IMG/VR virus record: IMGVR_UViG_3300025886_001957
Span: 32,159 to 96,158 of that record
Reading direction: 5' to 3' (one strand)
Source: a virus
Length of the DNA stretch: 64,000 bases
A model generated the notes under the pieces. The model did not search any database. It had not been told where the DNA came from and worked only from the letters and a program-made list of their open reading frames with translations. How positions within the stretch are numbered: the stretch's first letter is position 1; each line of letters opens with the position of its first letter. A program made the position numbers and the translations under genes. This document shows positions 8,684-16,640 of this stretch, one piece after another.

Positions 8684-9996
8684 TAGATCTTCTCGCCTGG
8701 TTCGAATCCTCTAAATGTTTTAAATCGAGGAAATCGTAAACTATAAGTTTCATCTTGATTTTGTGTTACAGCGTCGGCACGAACTTCAACCAACTGGCCA
8801 ATAAGATCATTACGGCTAGACCAAAATACGGATCTGTTATCATCCGTAAAGCCGCTGCCAACATTAACCCTAATGTCCTTCCCGTCATCCACGCCGCTGC
8901 ACACAACAGCCCCGAGCTTGCCTTTATTTCGGCCTGTTCCTTCTTCAACTTCAATAACCTCCAGTGTTACTTCAATAAACGGTTTTGCTTTAAGCCAAGA
9001 ATGTGTACGCTTACATTCATATGGTGCATCGATATCCTTAATCATAACTCCTTCATAGCCGCCGTCTACGGCTGCTTTATTTAACTGTACAAAGCGTTCT
9101 TGACCTTCTGACGTGTCCAAGTCAACATCTTCCCAATCAAGTGCTTGTACGTGCGCTAGTTGTTCTGTATTGTCACGTACCCAATGCGATGTATAAAGAC
9201 TGCGAGTTGATTGAGGCTTATCCCATGTACCTTCTTTGAATTTATCTAGTGGAATCATATCAAACAAGTGTAGCACAGCATCAGTAGATTGTTTACCGTC
9301 TTTGCGATGTAGTTGCTTCATAAGATCTTGGAAGTCTGCACTCATTACTTCTCCATCTAAAACTAAATCATACGGAGCAGGCTTAGATACTAGTACTGAC
9401 TCAATTTCTGCAATAATGTGTCCAAAGTTATGGAATTGTTTTCCATTGCGGCTAAACATTTCTACTTTATTACCACGTATAATTGTAATAACACGCACAC
9501 CGTCAAGTTTAATTTCAATTTGTTTTTTACCTGACATTTTCTTTTCGTGTTTGGCAGAATCGTGTGCTAACGAACAAGTAAATGTTGGAATTGTATATTG
9601 TGGAAACTGTTTAGCAACCTTGTTTACTGTCTTTTCACTTGTTCCACAACGTAAGTCTTTGATTAAGATTCGTCGATAAAACATATTCCATTGCTCAACA
9701 GTAGCAATGTTCATTGTTAATTCAATAGCATCTCGTGCAGCATGGCCTGTAAGTTCTCTTGCAATAAGTTTATTAGCTAGTTCTGCAAATACAGGCCATG
9801 CAAGACCTTGTCCGTCGACTGTTGCTTCAGGAACCTGTTTAACGCCATACGTTACAAGCGGATCAAGTGCCATTTGTACACCTTCAAAAAACTCATCTAG
9901 CCCTTGGGTCATTGCATCTTCAATAATAGCTTCCTTAGCAAGACGTGAATTATCTGCTTCAAGCCTACGGATAATTTCGTGCGGTTGTGTTCTCAT
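8683..9996 (-). CDS. ATP-dependent DNA ligase
   Basis: A 437-residue ligase that seals nicks through an enzyme-AMP intermediate. The adenylation lysine lies in IEIKLDGVRV (motif I, about residues 161-170), followed by FSRNGKQ (motif Ia/III region), DGEV (motif III), GVMIKDIDAPY (motif IV) and WLKAKPF (motif V). A C-terminal OB-fold (GAVVCSGVDDGKDIRVNVGSGFTD) completes the protein. Length matches phage replicative ligases of the T4 gp30 kind. It is followed at once by the 51-residue membrane protein gene. Confidence 0.95.
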   Translation of the reverse strand: MRTQPHEIIRRLEADNSRLAKEAIIEDAMTQGLDEFFEGVQMALDPLVTYGVKQVPEATVDGQGLAWPVFAELANKLIARELTGHAARDAIELTMNIATVEQWNMFYRRILIKDLRCGTSEKTVNKVAKQFPQYTIPTFTCSLAHDSAKHEKKMSGKKQIEIKLDGVRVITIIRGNKVEMFSRNGKQFHNFGHIIAEIESVLVSKPAPYDLVLDGEVMSADFQDLMKQLHRKDGKQSTDAVLHLFDMIPLDKFKEGTWDKPQSTRSLYTSHWVRDNTEQLAHVQALDWEDVDLDTSEGQERFVQLNKAAVDGGYEGVMIKDIDAPYECKRTHSWLKAKPFIEVTLEVIEVEEGTGRNKGKLGAVVCSGVDDGKDIRVNVGSGFTDDNRSVFWSSRNDLIGQLVEVRADAVTQNQDETYSLRFPRFKTFRGFEPGEKI

Positions 9997-10005
9997 AACA
10001 TTTCC

Positions 10006-10200
10006 TTAATTAAAGATTTCAAAACCTTCGTCAATTAGATCTCGATATTTTTGTTCTGCTTCGGCGTCTTCGTCAAACTCCATCGAAAATTGCCATTCAA
10101 TATCTTCCCAAAAATCAAAAAGAGTTTTAGGATCTTTTTTTGATCCAGTAATAGAAACACTACATAACCCTTTTTGTAGTATAATCATCTTTTTATTCAT
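10006..10200 (-). CDS. Hypothetical acidic protein, 64 aa
   Basis: A small acidic protein (DFWEDIEWQF, EDAEAEQKYRDL) just upstream of the ligase gene and just downstream of the tRNA cluster. No family recognised. Confidence 0.62.
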   Translation of the reverse strand: MNKKMIILQKGLCSVSITGSKKDPKTLFDFWEDIEWQFSMEFDEDAEAEQKYRDLIDEGFEIFN

Positions 10201-10270
10201 ATCAATATCTTCTTTGTTGTTTGCGTTATATGTAACTTACTACATAATAATATAGAAGTCAAGAAGTTTT

Positions 10271-10354
10271 TGGTGGGCGATCCAGGAATCGAACCTGGCG
10301 TGCGTCTCCGCGGAGGATTTACAATCCCCTGTCACACCTTGTAACATATCGCCC
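10271..10354 (-). tRNA. tRNA-Tyr (GTA)
   Basis: Acceptor stem GGGCGAT pairs with ATCGCCC, followed by encoded ACCA. The anticodon loop TTGTAAA carries GTA between GGGGA and TCCTC. A T-arm with GGTTCGATTCC and a long variable arm fit a class II bacterial tyrosine tRNA. It is the last gene of the tRNA cluster in the direction of transcription. Confidence 0.95.
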
Positions 10355-10359
10355 ATATT

Positions 10360-10450
10360 TGGCAACCCGTTAGCCGCATGTCTTTTGGACGGACACATCT
10401 GACCCCTACGCTATGTAGGATTTGTTTCACATAGTAGAATGCCACGGGTC
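10360..10450 (-). other. tRNA-like structured segment of unknown type
   Basis: Between the Trp and Tyr tRNAs lies a 91-base segment whose ends pair like an acceptor stem: GACCCGT at the 5' end with ACGGGTT at the 3' end, followed by GCCA. Inside are two hairpins: CTAC-TATGT with ACATA-GC-GTAG (plus-strand 10406-10438), and TGTC with GACA around 10378-10397. There is no normal T-arm (no GGTTCRA) or D-arm. It may be a decayed tRNA, a processing spacer or a small structured RNA. Confidence 0.35.
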
Positions 10451-10474
10451 CACAGCATTGCTCTACTTTGTATT

Positions 10475-10548
10475 TGGCATCGGTGCAGGGAGTCGAACCC
10501 CGGCTTTCAGTTTTGGAGACTGACGTGCTACCGTAACACTTCACCGAC
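10475..10548 (-). tRNA. tRNA-Trp (CCA)
   Basis: Acceptor GTCGGTG pairs with CACCGAT (first pair G-U), followed by GCCA, so the CCA end is encoded. The anticodon loop CTCCAAA, giving CCA, lies between TCAGT and ACTGA. The T-arm holds GGGTTCGACTCC. It is first in the tRNA cluster. Confidence 0.93.
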
Positions 10549-10559
10549 ATAACTTTTTT

Positions 10560-10624
10560 ATGAATACACTCCCAGTTTATCAGATCTGTTGCTTAGTGCT
10601 ATACACATAGCAGAGTGTACTCAT
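10560..10624. repeat. Imperfect 12-bp inverted repeat with internal hairpin
   Basis: Arms ATGAATACACTC (10560-10571) and GAGTGTACTCAT (10613-10624) pair with one mismatch, and enclose a second hairpin TGCTAT-ACAC-ATAGCA (near 10597-10612). It lies between the terminator and tRNA-Trp, so it could be an RNA processing signal for the tRNA transcript or a small RNA. No coding potential seen. Confidence 0.45.
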
Positions 10625-10660
10625 AAAAAAAGCCCCTAATAAAATTAATTACTAGAGGCT
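10625..10660 (-). terminator. Rho-independent terminator
   Basis: On the minus strand AGCCTCTA pairs with TAGGGGCT around an AT-rich loop, followed by seven T residues. It ends transcription coming from the 2OG-oxygenase genes, before the tRNA cluster. The rest of the 10661-10811 gap shows no gene. Confidence 0.8.
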
Positions 10661-10811
10661 GCTTAAAATAACTTTTTAAAAAGTCACGTCAAGACATACC
10701 CCCTAATAGCGGCCAATATGTAATATATATTGTATTAGTCTTGATCATGTTATCTACTCTCTGTTGTTATATTTATATAATACACTATTATTTGATGATG
10801 TCAACCTTTAT

Positions 10812-11369
10812 TTAATGCCACTGAGGTCCGTGTACCCATCCAACTAAACTATAACGTATACCTTCGGTCACTGGTTTAACTTGATGAAATACATAGCTTG
10901 GAAACACAATCATATCACCTTTATTGAGTTTTGCTGTCTGAATACGGTCAGGTATATCAGGTGCTCCGTTTTCTGTTTCAAACTCGCCACCTTTAAAATC
11001 GTCATTAAGTAAAATTGTAAAACTTACTTTGCGTACAGTCTCTCGAGTAAAGTCTAAATGATTATCAGTATGCCATCGATAATTTTGCTCTTTTTTACCA
11101 TCGTATTGTGTAAATTGTAATGGTTCTAAGAGGTCAATATTAAAATGCCAATGCTTGTTATTTGCTGTTTGTACTACTTTAGATATAACTTTTAGCAATG
11201 GTCCTGTTTTTTCAGATAATTCAATCCAACTTATATCACTATCACGTTGGCTATGATCGTCGGTACATGTAGCAGTTTCAATAGCAGGTGCAAGTTTATG
11301 AGTTAAATCAATAAGATCTTGATCAAAAACGTTTTTATATACTATATGGGTTAAACTTCGTATAGTCAT
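10812..11369 (-). CDS. Fe(II)/2-oxoglutarate oxygenase, prolyl-4-hydroxylase type
   Basis: A 185-residue dioxygenase with a double-stranded beta-helix core. The iron ligands are visible as WHTDNH (H-x-D, about residue 98) and FHQVKPVTEGIRYSLVGWV, giving the distal His and the Arg that holds 2-oxoglutarate. This is the PKHD/PiuC-like family. Substrate unknown; such phage enzymes may hydroxylate proteins or bases. It overlaps the next oxygenase gene by 4 bases. Confidence 0.88.
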   Translation of the reverse strand: MTIRSLTHIVYKNVFDQDLIDLTHKLAPAIETATCTDDHSQRDSDISWIELSEKTGPLLKVISKVVQTANNKHWHFNIDLLEPLQFTQYDGKKEQNYRWHTDNHLDFTRETVRKVSFTILLNDDFKGGEFETENGAPDIPDRIQTAKLNKGDMIVFPSYVFHQVKPVTEGIRYSLVGWVHGPQWH

Positions 11370-12025
11370 CTAAGTTTTCCTTTAAATCCAGGAGGTACTG
11401 CTAACGACATTCTACCGTCAAACAGATTGTTTGTTCCGTAAGGACCGTTAACATCATTATAATGTAAAAATACCTGGGCATGCCTTGTTCCTTGAAATTT
11501 TTCTCTCCAATGTTCAATCTCTTCACCTTTATACACTATCATATCTCCTGGATTTAGATATATCGGAGTGCCTGTATTTCCAACTTCTCCCGAACCATCG
11601 ACCCACATTGGCCAATTATATGTTTTGTCATCATTTTCATAACCTATACACAATGTAGTTGAAATTTCACACGATGGTCTATCTTTATGCCTCTCTAAGG
11701 TGTCGCCATTTTTATATAGACGCCAGTAGGAATAAGTTGGTGCTAATTGAAGTCCTGTGGTTTTTTCTAACACTGAAGCAGACTTGCCTAATAATGCTTC
11801 CATTACACCGTCAGCATAACAGGAATATGTATCAACTACCTGTGGATCATTAAATCCGCCGTCAGTTTCTGGTCGATAATATTCATAATTATTATTTAAT
11901 AATAAACTTGCTCTACCAGACCTTAATAAACAATAATTGTAAATAAATTCAGTAAACTCTTTAGTGAGAAAATTTCTCACTACTGCATAATTATGTTGTT
12001 TAAAAAATTCTTGATCAGTTGACAT
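11366..12025 (-). CDS. 2OG-Fe(II) oxygenase-like protein
   Basis: A 219-residue protein with ERHKDRPSCEIS (H-x-D metal site, about residue 117), PGDMIVYKGEEIEHWREKF (distal His) and HAQVFLHY near the C-terminus. The pattern fits the 2-oxoglutarate oxygenase superfamily found in marine T4-like phages. Translation is coupled to the P4H-like gene downstream. Substrate unknown. Confidence 0.8.
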   Translation of the reverse strand: MSTDQEFFKQHNYAVVRNFLTKEFTEFIYNYCLLRSGRASLLLNNNYEYYRPETDGGFNDPQVVDTYSCYADGVMEALLGKSASVLEKTTGLQLAPTYSYWRLYKNGDTLERHKDRPSCEISTTLCIGYENDDKTYNWPMWVDGSGEVGNTGTPIYLNPGDMIVYKGEEIEHWREKFQGTRHAQVFLHYNDVNGPYGTNNLFDGRMSLAVPPGFKGKLR

Positions 12026-12036
12026 TGATTATCCTT

Positions 12037-12900
12037 TTAATAGCTTTGAGCAAGTCGCCACATTAAATATTCTTTTGATTCAATTGGCGGATAGTGCGGC
12101 GATTCGTGAAATCGCAAGTTTTCTACTATAGTTCCAGGTGTAGGATCTACAAAGTGCGGCATACTGTAACGTGGCAAATGTATATGACTGTTTACAACTC
12201 TGTGTTTAGTTGATTTAAAATAATTATTTGTCCATCGTTGTAGTAAATCACCAATGTTTACAACCACGCCATTATCAGCATAAGGAACAGGATGCCAGTT
12301 ACCTTTAATATCTTGTACTTCCAATCCGGGTACGTCATTAATTTGCCAAAGCAATGTAATAGTTCCATAGTCACTATGTTCTCCAATTCTCATTTGGCGA
12401 TCGTTAATATGACCATCATATGCCGGATAATGAATTACTCTTGTAGTATTAAAAGGTTTTAAATGTGCATCAACTAATGTAGTTCCACATTTGAGTATTT
12501 GATCAAATCTCTCTAATATTCTTAGTGTAAGTTTGTCAGCTACATTAATACTTTCAAGTGCTGTTGCTTTAAAGTTTGGCAACTCAGTCGGCCATAAATG
12601 ATTTGGCATACGTTGGTTATTATAGTTAAAACTTTCTTTCATATCTTTTGGAGCAGTTGGGTCAACATTTTCGGCCCCCATAATACTATAGCCTAAATTA
12701 GTATCACCTTCATACGGATATTTGTTTTTAATTTTAAGATCAAGTTCGAAGAAATTTTTCATTTCGTCAAACCAACAGTTTATATCAGATTGTTCTGTGT
12801 CGGTTAAGCAATTGGTAAAAACAGCAAATCCAGTACTAGTATATGCATCTTCAATATGTTGATCTGAGTACGAAGATTTAAAGTCAATCACCGGAATCAT
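12037..12900 (-). CDS. Isopenicillin-N-synthase-like 2OG-Fe(II) oxygenase
   Basis: A 287-residue oxygenase of the IPNS/DIOX family: N-terminal MIPVIDFKSSY, the H-x-D iron site in GEHSDYGTITLL, distal His in STKHRVVN and the 2-oxoglutarate-binding R-x-S in PRYSMPHF. Cellular relatives oxidise small molecules. It is the first of three tandem but unrelated-looking oxygenases, so a shared pathway is possible but not shown. Confidence 0.9.
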   Translation of the reverse strand: MIPVIDFKSSYSDQHIEDAYTSTGFAVFTNCLTDTEQSDINCWFDEMKNFFELDLKIKNKYPYEGDTNLGYSIMGAENVDPTAPKDMKESFNYNNQRMPNHLWPTELPNFKATALESINVADKLTLRILERFDQILKCGTTLVDAHLKPFNTTRVIHYPAYDGHINDRQMRIGEHSDYGTITLLWQINDVPGLEVQDIKGNWHPVPYADNGVVVNIGDLLQRWTNNYFKSTKHRVVNSHIHLPRYSMPHFVDPTPGTIVENLRFHESPHYPPIESKEYLMWRLAQSY

Positions 12901-13037
12901 TTTTTATGTTCTTTCTTTTCTTTAATACAATTATTAATTAATTGCTTTTGGTCTCTAATCAATTTTTGTTGATTCTCTAATTCTATATATTGTTTATCAA
13001 GTTCTGATAATTGTGGGAATTCAATAATTTTAGTCAT
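12897..13037 (-). CDS. Small coiled-coil protein, 46 aa
   Basis: The start is ATG 13037 (MTKIIEFPQLSELDKQY), preceded by GAAAGGAAT; a longer reading to 13082 would run through a hairpin. The rest is a single charged helix (QQKLIRDQKQLINN) ending in lysines. It overlaps the start of the IPNS-like gene by 4 bases (ATGA). Function unknown. Confidence 0.6.
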   Translation of the reverse strand: MTKIIEFPQLSELDKQYIELENQQKLIRDQKQLINNCIKEKKEHKK

Positions 13038-13055
13038 ATTATTCCTTTCATAATA

Positions 13056-13078
13056 GTAGTAGCCCTTAGGGCTACTAC
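13056..13078 (-). terminator. Perfect 10-bp hairpin after the BMP gene
   Basis: GTAGTAGCCC and GGGCTACTAC pair around a three-base loop, 11 bases after the BMP-family stop codon. No clean T-run follows on the minus strand, so it may be a 3'-end stabilising or processing hairpin rather than a full terminator. Confidence 0.5.
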
Positions 13079-13088
13079 ACACTTTTTA

Positions 13089-14162
13089 TTATTGTGGTAC
13101 TTTTGCATCAATACCTTTGACATAGTATTGCATACTGTCAAGATGTGCTCTATCGGCAATCTCGCCATCGGCTAATACTTGGTTACCTTGATTGTCCCAA
13201 AGAGGACCAGTAAATGCAAAGTATTCACCGTCACGAATTGCATCATGTACTTCTTGTGCTTTTGCAGCTACGTTGGCTGGCATATTTGTAAATGGTGCCA
13301 TTTCGACAGAACCATCATTCATATGACCAAAATATGTTCCAGTTTTCCATGTTCCGTTAATAACTTGTCCTACCTTTTCAATATAGTATGGACCCCAGTT
13401 ATCAATAGTTGCTGTTAGCTGGGCATCAGGAGCAAATTGACTTTGGTCACTTGCTTGACCAAATCCTACTTTGCCCATTTTTTCTGCTGTTTGTAACGGC
13501 GCTGGAGAATCGGTGTGTTGTGCAATAACATCACAGCCTTGACTCATTAGTGCTCTTGCTGCATCAGATTCTTTACCTGGGTCGTACCAAGTCATAACCC
13601 ATACAATATCAATATCCACATCAGGATTTACAGTTTTTGCTCCTAAGTAATAGGTATTAATTTCACGAATTACTTCTGGAATTGGATAGGCTGCAACATA
13701 GCAAATTTTATTTGTCTTGGTCATCATACCTGCAATTACACCTTGGACGTGACGAGCTTGATAAAGACGTAGACCGTAGTTTGCAAAATTAGGACCTGAT
13801 TTGTAACCAGTTGCGTGTTCAAACTTTACATTTGGAAATTGTTTTGCAACTTTTTCCATAGCATTCATATAACCAAACGATGTTGCAAAAATAATATCAT
13901 GGCCGCTCATGGCCATTTGTCTAATAACTCGTTCAGCATCTGGACCTTCAGATACACTTTCAATGTAAGTAGTTTCAACTTGGTCACCGTATGCTGCTTC
14001 TACTTGTTGACGACCGATATCATGACGATATGTCCATCCATGGTCTCCAACTGGTCCAACATACACAAATCCAACTTTAACTTTGTCAGATCCTGCAGAT
14101 GCTGATGATAATGATACTATTGATACAAGTGCAATAGTTAAGATATTTGTTAGTAAATTCAT
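13089..14162 (-). CDS. BMP-family (PnrA-like) solute-binding protein
   Basis: A 357-residue periplasmic binding protein. A signal peptide (residues 1 to about 23, ending SSASAG) precedes KVGFVYVGPVGDHGWTYRHD, the typical start of the basic membrane protein family; IIFATSFGYM and GCDVIAQHTDSPAP are further family blocks. Relatives bind nucleosides or similar compounds for ABC importers. No permease or ATPase for it is nearby, so it would work with a host transporter. A strong hairpin follows it. Confidence 0.92.
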   Translation of the reverse strand: MNLLTNILTIALVSIVSLSSASAGSDKVKVGFVYVGPVGDHGWTYRHDIGRQQVEAAYGDQVETTYIESVSEGPDAERVIRQMAMSGHDIIFATSFGYMNAMEKVAKQFPNVKFEHATGYKSGPNFANYGLRLYQARHVQGVIAGMMTKTNKICYVAAYPIPEVIREINTYYLGAKTVNPDVDIDIVWVMTWYDPGKESDAARALMSQGCDVIAQHTDSPAPLQTAEKMGKVGFGQASDQSQFAPDAQLTATIDNWGPYYIEKVGQVINGTWKTGTYFGHMNDGSVEMAPFTNMPANVAAKAQEVHDAIRDGEYFAFTGPLWDNQGNQVLADGEIADRAHLDSMQYYVKGIDAKVPQ

Positions 14163-14180
14163 TAACGTTCCTTTCTTTTG

Positions 14181-14486
14181 TTAATCATGTTCGCCGTTGT
14201 TTCTACGGCCATTATACCCGTCAATTCTTTTAAAAATATCAGGGTTACGTTTAGCGGTATCAAATGTACCGACCGTGATTACAATTGCTCCAAGTAAAAA
14301 TGTGTGTGCAATTGCGTTAATTCCCCAAAACATAATGCTCCCCATATAAAGAGAACACACAGATACCCACATCCATGCAAGAATTTGCATTATTAAATGC
14401 CTAACCTGTAAATTTGGAATATTTTTAAGCGGATTAATGTTAGCATCCATTACACTATTCCACGATTCGTAAATCCATTGTCTCAT
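14181..14486 (-). CDS. Two-TM membrane protein, 101 aa
   Basis: Starts MRQWIYESWNSVMDANINPL and has two hydrophobic segments at about residues 27-50 and 53-76, then a hydrophilic tail (DGYNGRRNNGEHD). It lies just upstream of the BMP gene and overlaps the preceding 50-residue ORF by 4 bases. Function unknown; a small holin-like or accessory membrane role is possible. Confidence 0.62.
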   Translation of the reverse strand: MRQWIYESWNSVMDANINPLKNIPNLQVRHLIMQILAWMWVSVCSLYMGSIMFWGINAIAHTFLLGAIVITVGTFDTAKRNPDIFKRIDGYNGRRNNGEHD

Positions 14487-14635
14487 TTTAGTTCCTCATC
14501 TTTGTTTAATTGTTGTATTTGTTTACTTCCCGATTGTGAATCACTAATATTTTTTTGAAAATTCTTAGTTCGTTGGATATGGTAATGATCAGACATCTGT
14601 TTGTTTAGTTCTTTTTTAATTTCATCTTCTGTCAT
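14483..14635 (-). CDS. Hydrophilic 50-residue protein
   Basis: ORF starting MTEDEIKKELNKQMSDHY at ATG 14635 and ending with the TGA inside the ATGA shared with the next gene. Highly charged, helical. It lies 10 bases after the FkbM gene. Function unknown. Confidence 0.55.
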   Translation of the reverse strand: MTEDEIKKELNKQMSDHYHIQRTKNFQKNISDSQSGSKQIQQLNKDEELK

Positions 14636-14644
14636 GTCTACTCC

Positions 14645-15382
14645 TTATTTTTTCCATAACCAGTCATCATTATTACCATCATTATGATAGTTTTGTAAAC
14701 TTCCCCAGCATTTATAACCTAATGATTGTAGATACGCAAATTCTTGACTTGAACTTGTTTCGCTATGGCTATTTTCAGATATAATTACTGCATTATTGTT
14801 TACAATAGTTTGCTCGGCACCTTTTAAACATTCTAAATTAAATCCTTCAGTGTCAAGTATAAGAAGGTCGAGTCGCGGTAGATTAAAGCTATCAAGTGGC
14901 ATAGCCTGTACATCAATAGTTTTCTCAATTTGTATATTATTCATATACGGATCTGGACTGACAAAGCGATGTTGTCCAGTAGATAAACAATTATATGAAG
15001 GAGCATTAACAACTTCAAATTGACGTAACCCTGGTGTATCACTTAGACCCATTTGATATTTTAAAACATTATCTTGTTGACAGTTTTTATTTAAACAGAA
15101 AAAGTTTAATGGATCAGGTTCAAAGGTGTATACCAAATTAAACATAGTTGATAGTAAAAATGGATATACTCCTTGCCAGCCTCCGGCTTGTACAGCTACG
15201 CCTCTTTCGGCAACATGTTCAATAATTGCTTTATCAAATTTATTAACCCAATCATGACGTATATTATTAAACGTAAAAAATTCTGGATTTTCGCCGGCAA
15301 GTGTCCATGGACCCCAGTTGTAAATCGGATGCCAATGAGTATAAGTTAATGCATCATATGTTTTAAGGGCTGATACTTGCAA
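14645..15382 (-). CDS. FkbM-family methyltransferase
   Basis: A 245-residue SAM-dependent methyltransferase of the FkbM kind. VAVQAGGWQGVYPFLLS is a variant of the SAM-binding motif I, VYTFEPDPLNFFCL is motif II, and DLLILDTEGFNLECLKGAE is the family block near residue 172. Such enzymes methylate sugars of surface glycans, which fits the glycosyltransferase and sugar-nucleotide genes in this window. It starts 20 bases from tRNA-Leu. Confidence 0.82.
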   Translation of the reverse strand: MQVSALKTYDALTYTHWHPIYNWGPWTLAGENPEFFTFNNIRHDWVNKFDKAIIEHVAERGVAVQAGGWQGVYPFLLSTMFNLVYTFEPDPLNFFCLNKNCQQDNVLKYQMGLSDTPGLRQFEVVNAPSYNCLSTGQHRFVSPDPYMNNIQIEKTIDVQAMPLDSFNLPRLDLLILDTEGFNLECLKGAEQTIVNNNAVIISENSHSETSSSQEFAYLQSLGYKCWGSLQNYHNDGNNDDWLWKK

Positions 15383-15401
15383 TATTCTGTTTACCTTTGT
15401 T

Positions 15402-15486
15402 TGGTGCGAGTAAAGGGACTTGAACCCCCACGCCTTGCGGCACTAGAACCTAAATCTAGCGTGTCTACCAGTTTCACCATACTCGC
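15402..15486 (-). tRNA. tRNA-Leu (TAG)
   Basis: Acceptor GCGAGTA pairs with TACTCGC and is followed by encoded ACCA. The anticodon loop TTTAGGT carries TAG between CTAGA and TCTAG; the long variable arm (TGCCGCAAGGCGTG) and T-arm GGGTTCAAGTCCC are typical of leucine tRNA. Confidence 0.95.
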
Positions 15487-15545
15487 TTTTGTTATTATAT
15501 TAACACTTAACGTATTGATTGTCAACTATTTATTTTTGTTTAATT

Positions 15546-15776
15546 TTAAGAGTTTAGTTTTAGGTTTAATACGAAATTTTCAACCAACAGTTTTACAATA
15601 GTTCCCATGGCAATCCATAACTGCTGGTCGTTGGGCAATTCGTTAAACTGTTCGACTACACTAGAAGCCATTAATTCAAATGTTGCTTGTTCTTCAAGAG
15701 GCAACTCTCCCCAATCAATTGGATCATTTAGTTGTGCTTCTTTTGCCAGTTCGGCTAGTTGAGCAACTGTTATCAT
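15546..15776 (-). CDS. Conserved phage protein, 76 aa
   Basis: Helical protein starting MITVAQLAELAKEAQLNDPI, with DWGELPLEEQATFELMASSV; the style is that of small proteins shared among T4-like marine phages. It overlaps the upstream ORF by 4 bases (ATGA). Function unknown. Confidence 0.68.
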   Translation of the reverse strand: MITVAQLAELAKEAQLNDPIDWGELPLEEQATFELMASSVVEQFNELPNDQQLWIAMGTIVKLLVENFVLNLKLNS

Positions 15777-15991
15777 TTATAAATCCTTTTTTGACCAGTA
15801 CTATAGTTTAATTCGTCATTTGGATCTAATCCAAATTTTGTAATACACAAGTTAGCAACTGCTTCGGGTATTTCTATATGTTCTTTACTTTTAGGTATCC
15901 ATATACCTTTTAACGTTCCGTCTTCGCCGACGATTAATCCATAATCGTCATCAGATAGTGTTACTTTAAAATCTACATACTTGTGACTCAT
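15773..15991 (-). CDS. Hypothetical protein, 72 aa
   Basis: A soluble beta-rich protein (FKVTLSDDDYGLIVGEDGTL). Coupled by a 4-base overlap to the 76-residue ORF downstream. Not recognised. Confidence 0.65.
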   Translation of the reverse strand: MSHKYVDFKVTLSDDDYGLIVGEDGTLKGIWIPKSKEHIEIPEAVANLCITKFGLDPNDELNYSTGQKRIYK

Positions 15992-16030
15992 AATAGTCTC
16001 CTACTAATTAAATAATATTTAGTCTTACGT

Positions 16031-16153
16031 TTATCCCAATGTTCTTAGTAAATTTTTTAAACGAGCTATTTCAGCTGTAGTTAAACACATTACTGGAATA
16101 TTTAGTAATTTATTAACTGACTGTATTAGAAACTCTCGATCATCTTGTGTCAT
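16031..16153 (-). CDS. 40-residue protein
   Basis: Starts MTQDDREFLIQSVNKLL at ATG 16153, inside an ATGA overlap with the upstream gene, and ends with TAA at 16031-16033. One helix pair rich in Leu and Asn. Tight coupling supports a real gene. Function unknown. Confidence 0.5.
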   Translation of the reverse strand: MTQDDREFLIQSVNKLLNIPVMCLTTAEIARLKNLLRTLG

Positions 16154-16452
16154 CTTTTAGATAGTTCTTCTGATATTTGATCACGTTGCTTTTCAACTTG
16201 TGCTAATGATTTCCACAAATGATCATTTATTTCCTTTTCATTTTTTAGTTGTTGTTCAAGATTAATAATATGCTCAGCAGCTTTCCATTCAAAACTATCT
16301 ATGCATTTGAAAAGATATTTTTCGCCGGCCATGTTCTTGAGTGCAACAACCATTTCGGATTGAGGCTTGCGTGGTGTAATATCGTTGTATACTTGTTTTA
16401 CACCAGCATGTTCATTTTCTTCTTTTTCAAAACCGTGAGTATTAATGTCCAT
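16150..16452 (-). CDS. Coiled-coil protein, 100 aa
   Basis: An extended N-terminus is followed by a small folded part (MVVALKNMAGEKYLFKCI) and a long C-terminal coiled coil (AAEHIINLEQQLKNEKEIND). It shares one base with the next gene start. Function unknown. Confidence 0.65.
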   Translation of the reverse strand: MDINTHGFEKEENEHAGVKQVYNDITPRKPQSEMVVALKNMAGEKYLFKCIDSFEWKAAEHIINLEQQLKNEKEINDHLWKSLAQVEKQRDQISEELSKR

Positions 16453-16640
16453 TATTTGTTAGCTTCGGCAATAATTTGTTTCCGACCTTTTTCGCCAATA
16501 TGTACATCTAGAATTGTTTTTACTTTTTCTAGCATTGCACATGCTAACATTAGTGCATCTTTATGATCGTCACACATCATAATCTGTCTATCAATTGGTT
16601 CGCACAATTGTTGCATTCGTGTTATTACTTTTTCGCTCAT
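16452..16640 (-). CDS. Hypothetical protein, 62 aa
   Basis: Helical small protein (MSEKVITRMQQLCEPIDRQ; HKDALMLACAMLEKVKTIL). It shares single bases with both neighbours, as part of a tightly packed operon from tilS to the coiled-coil gene. Not recognised. Confidence 0.65.
   Translation of the reverse strand: MSEKVITRMQQLCEPIDRQIMMCDDHKDALMLACAMLEKVKTILDVHIGEKGRKQIIAEANK

Noticed and set aside
9236-9679. A 147-residue plus-strand ORF
   Set aside because: Antisense to the DNA ligase catalytic core.
10332-10550. A 72-residue minus-strand ORF across the tRNA cluster
   Set aside because: It reads through tRNA-Trp, the tRNA-like segment and part of tRNA-Tyr; the open frame is accidental.
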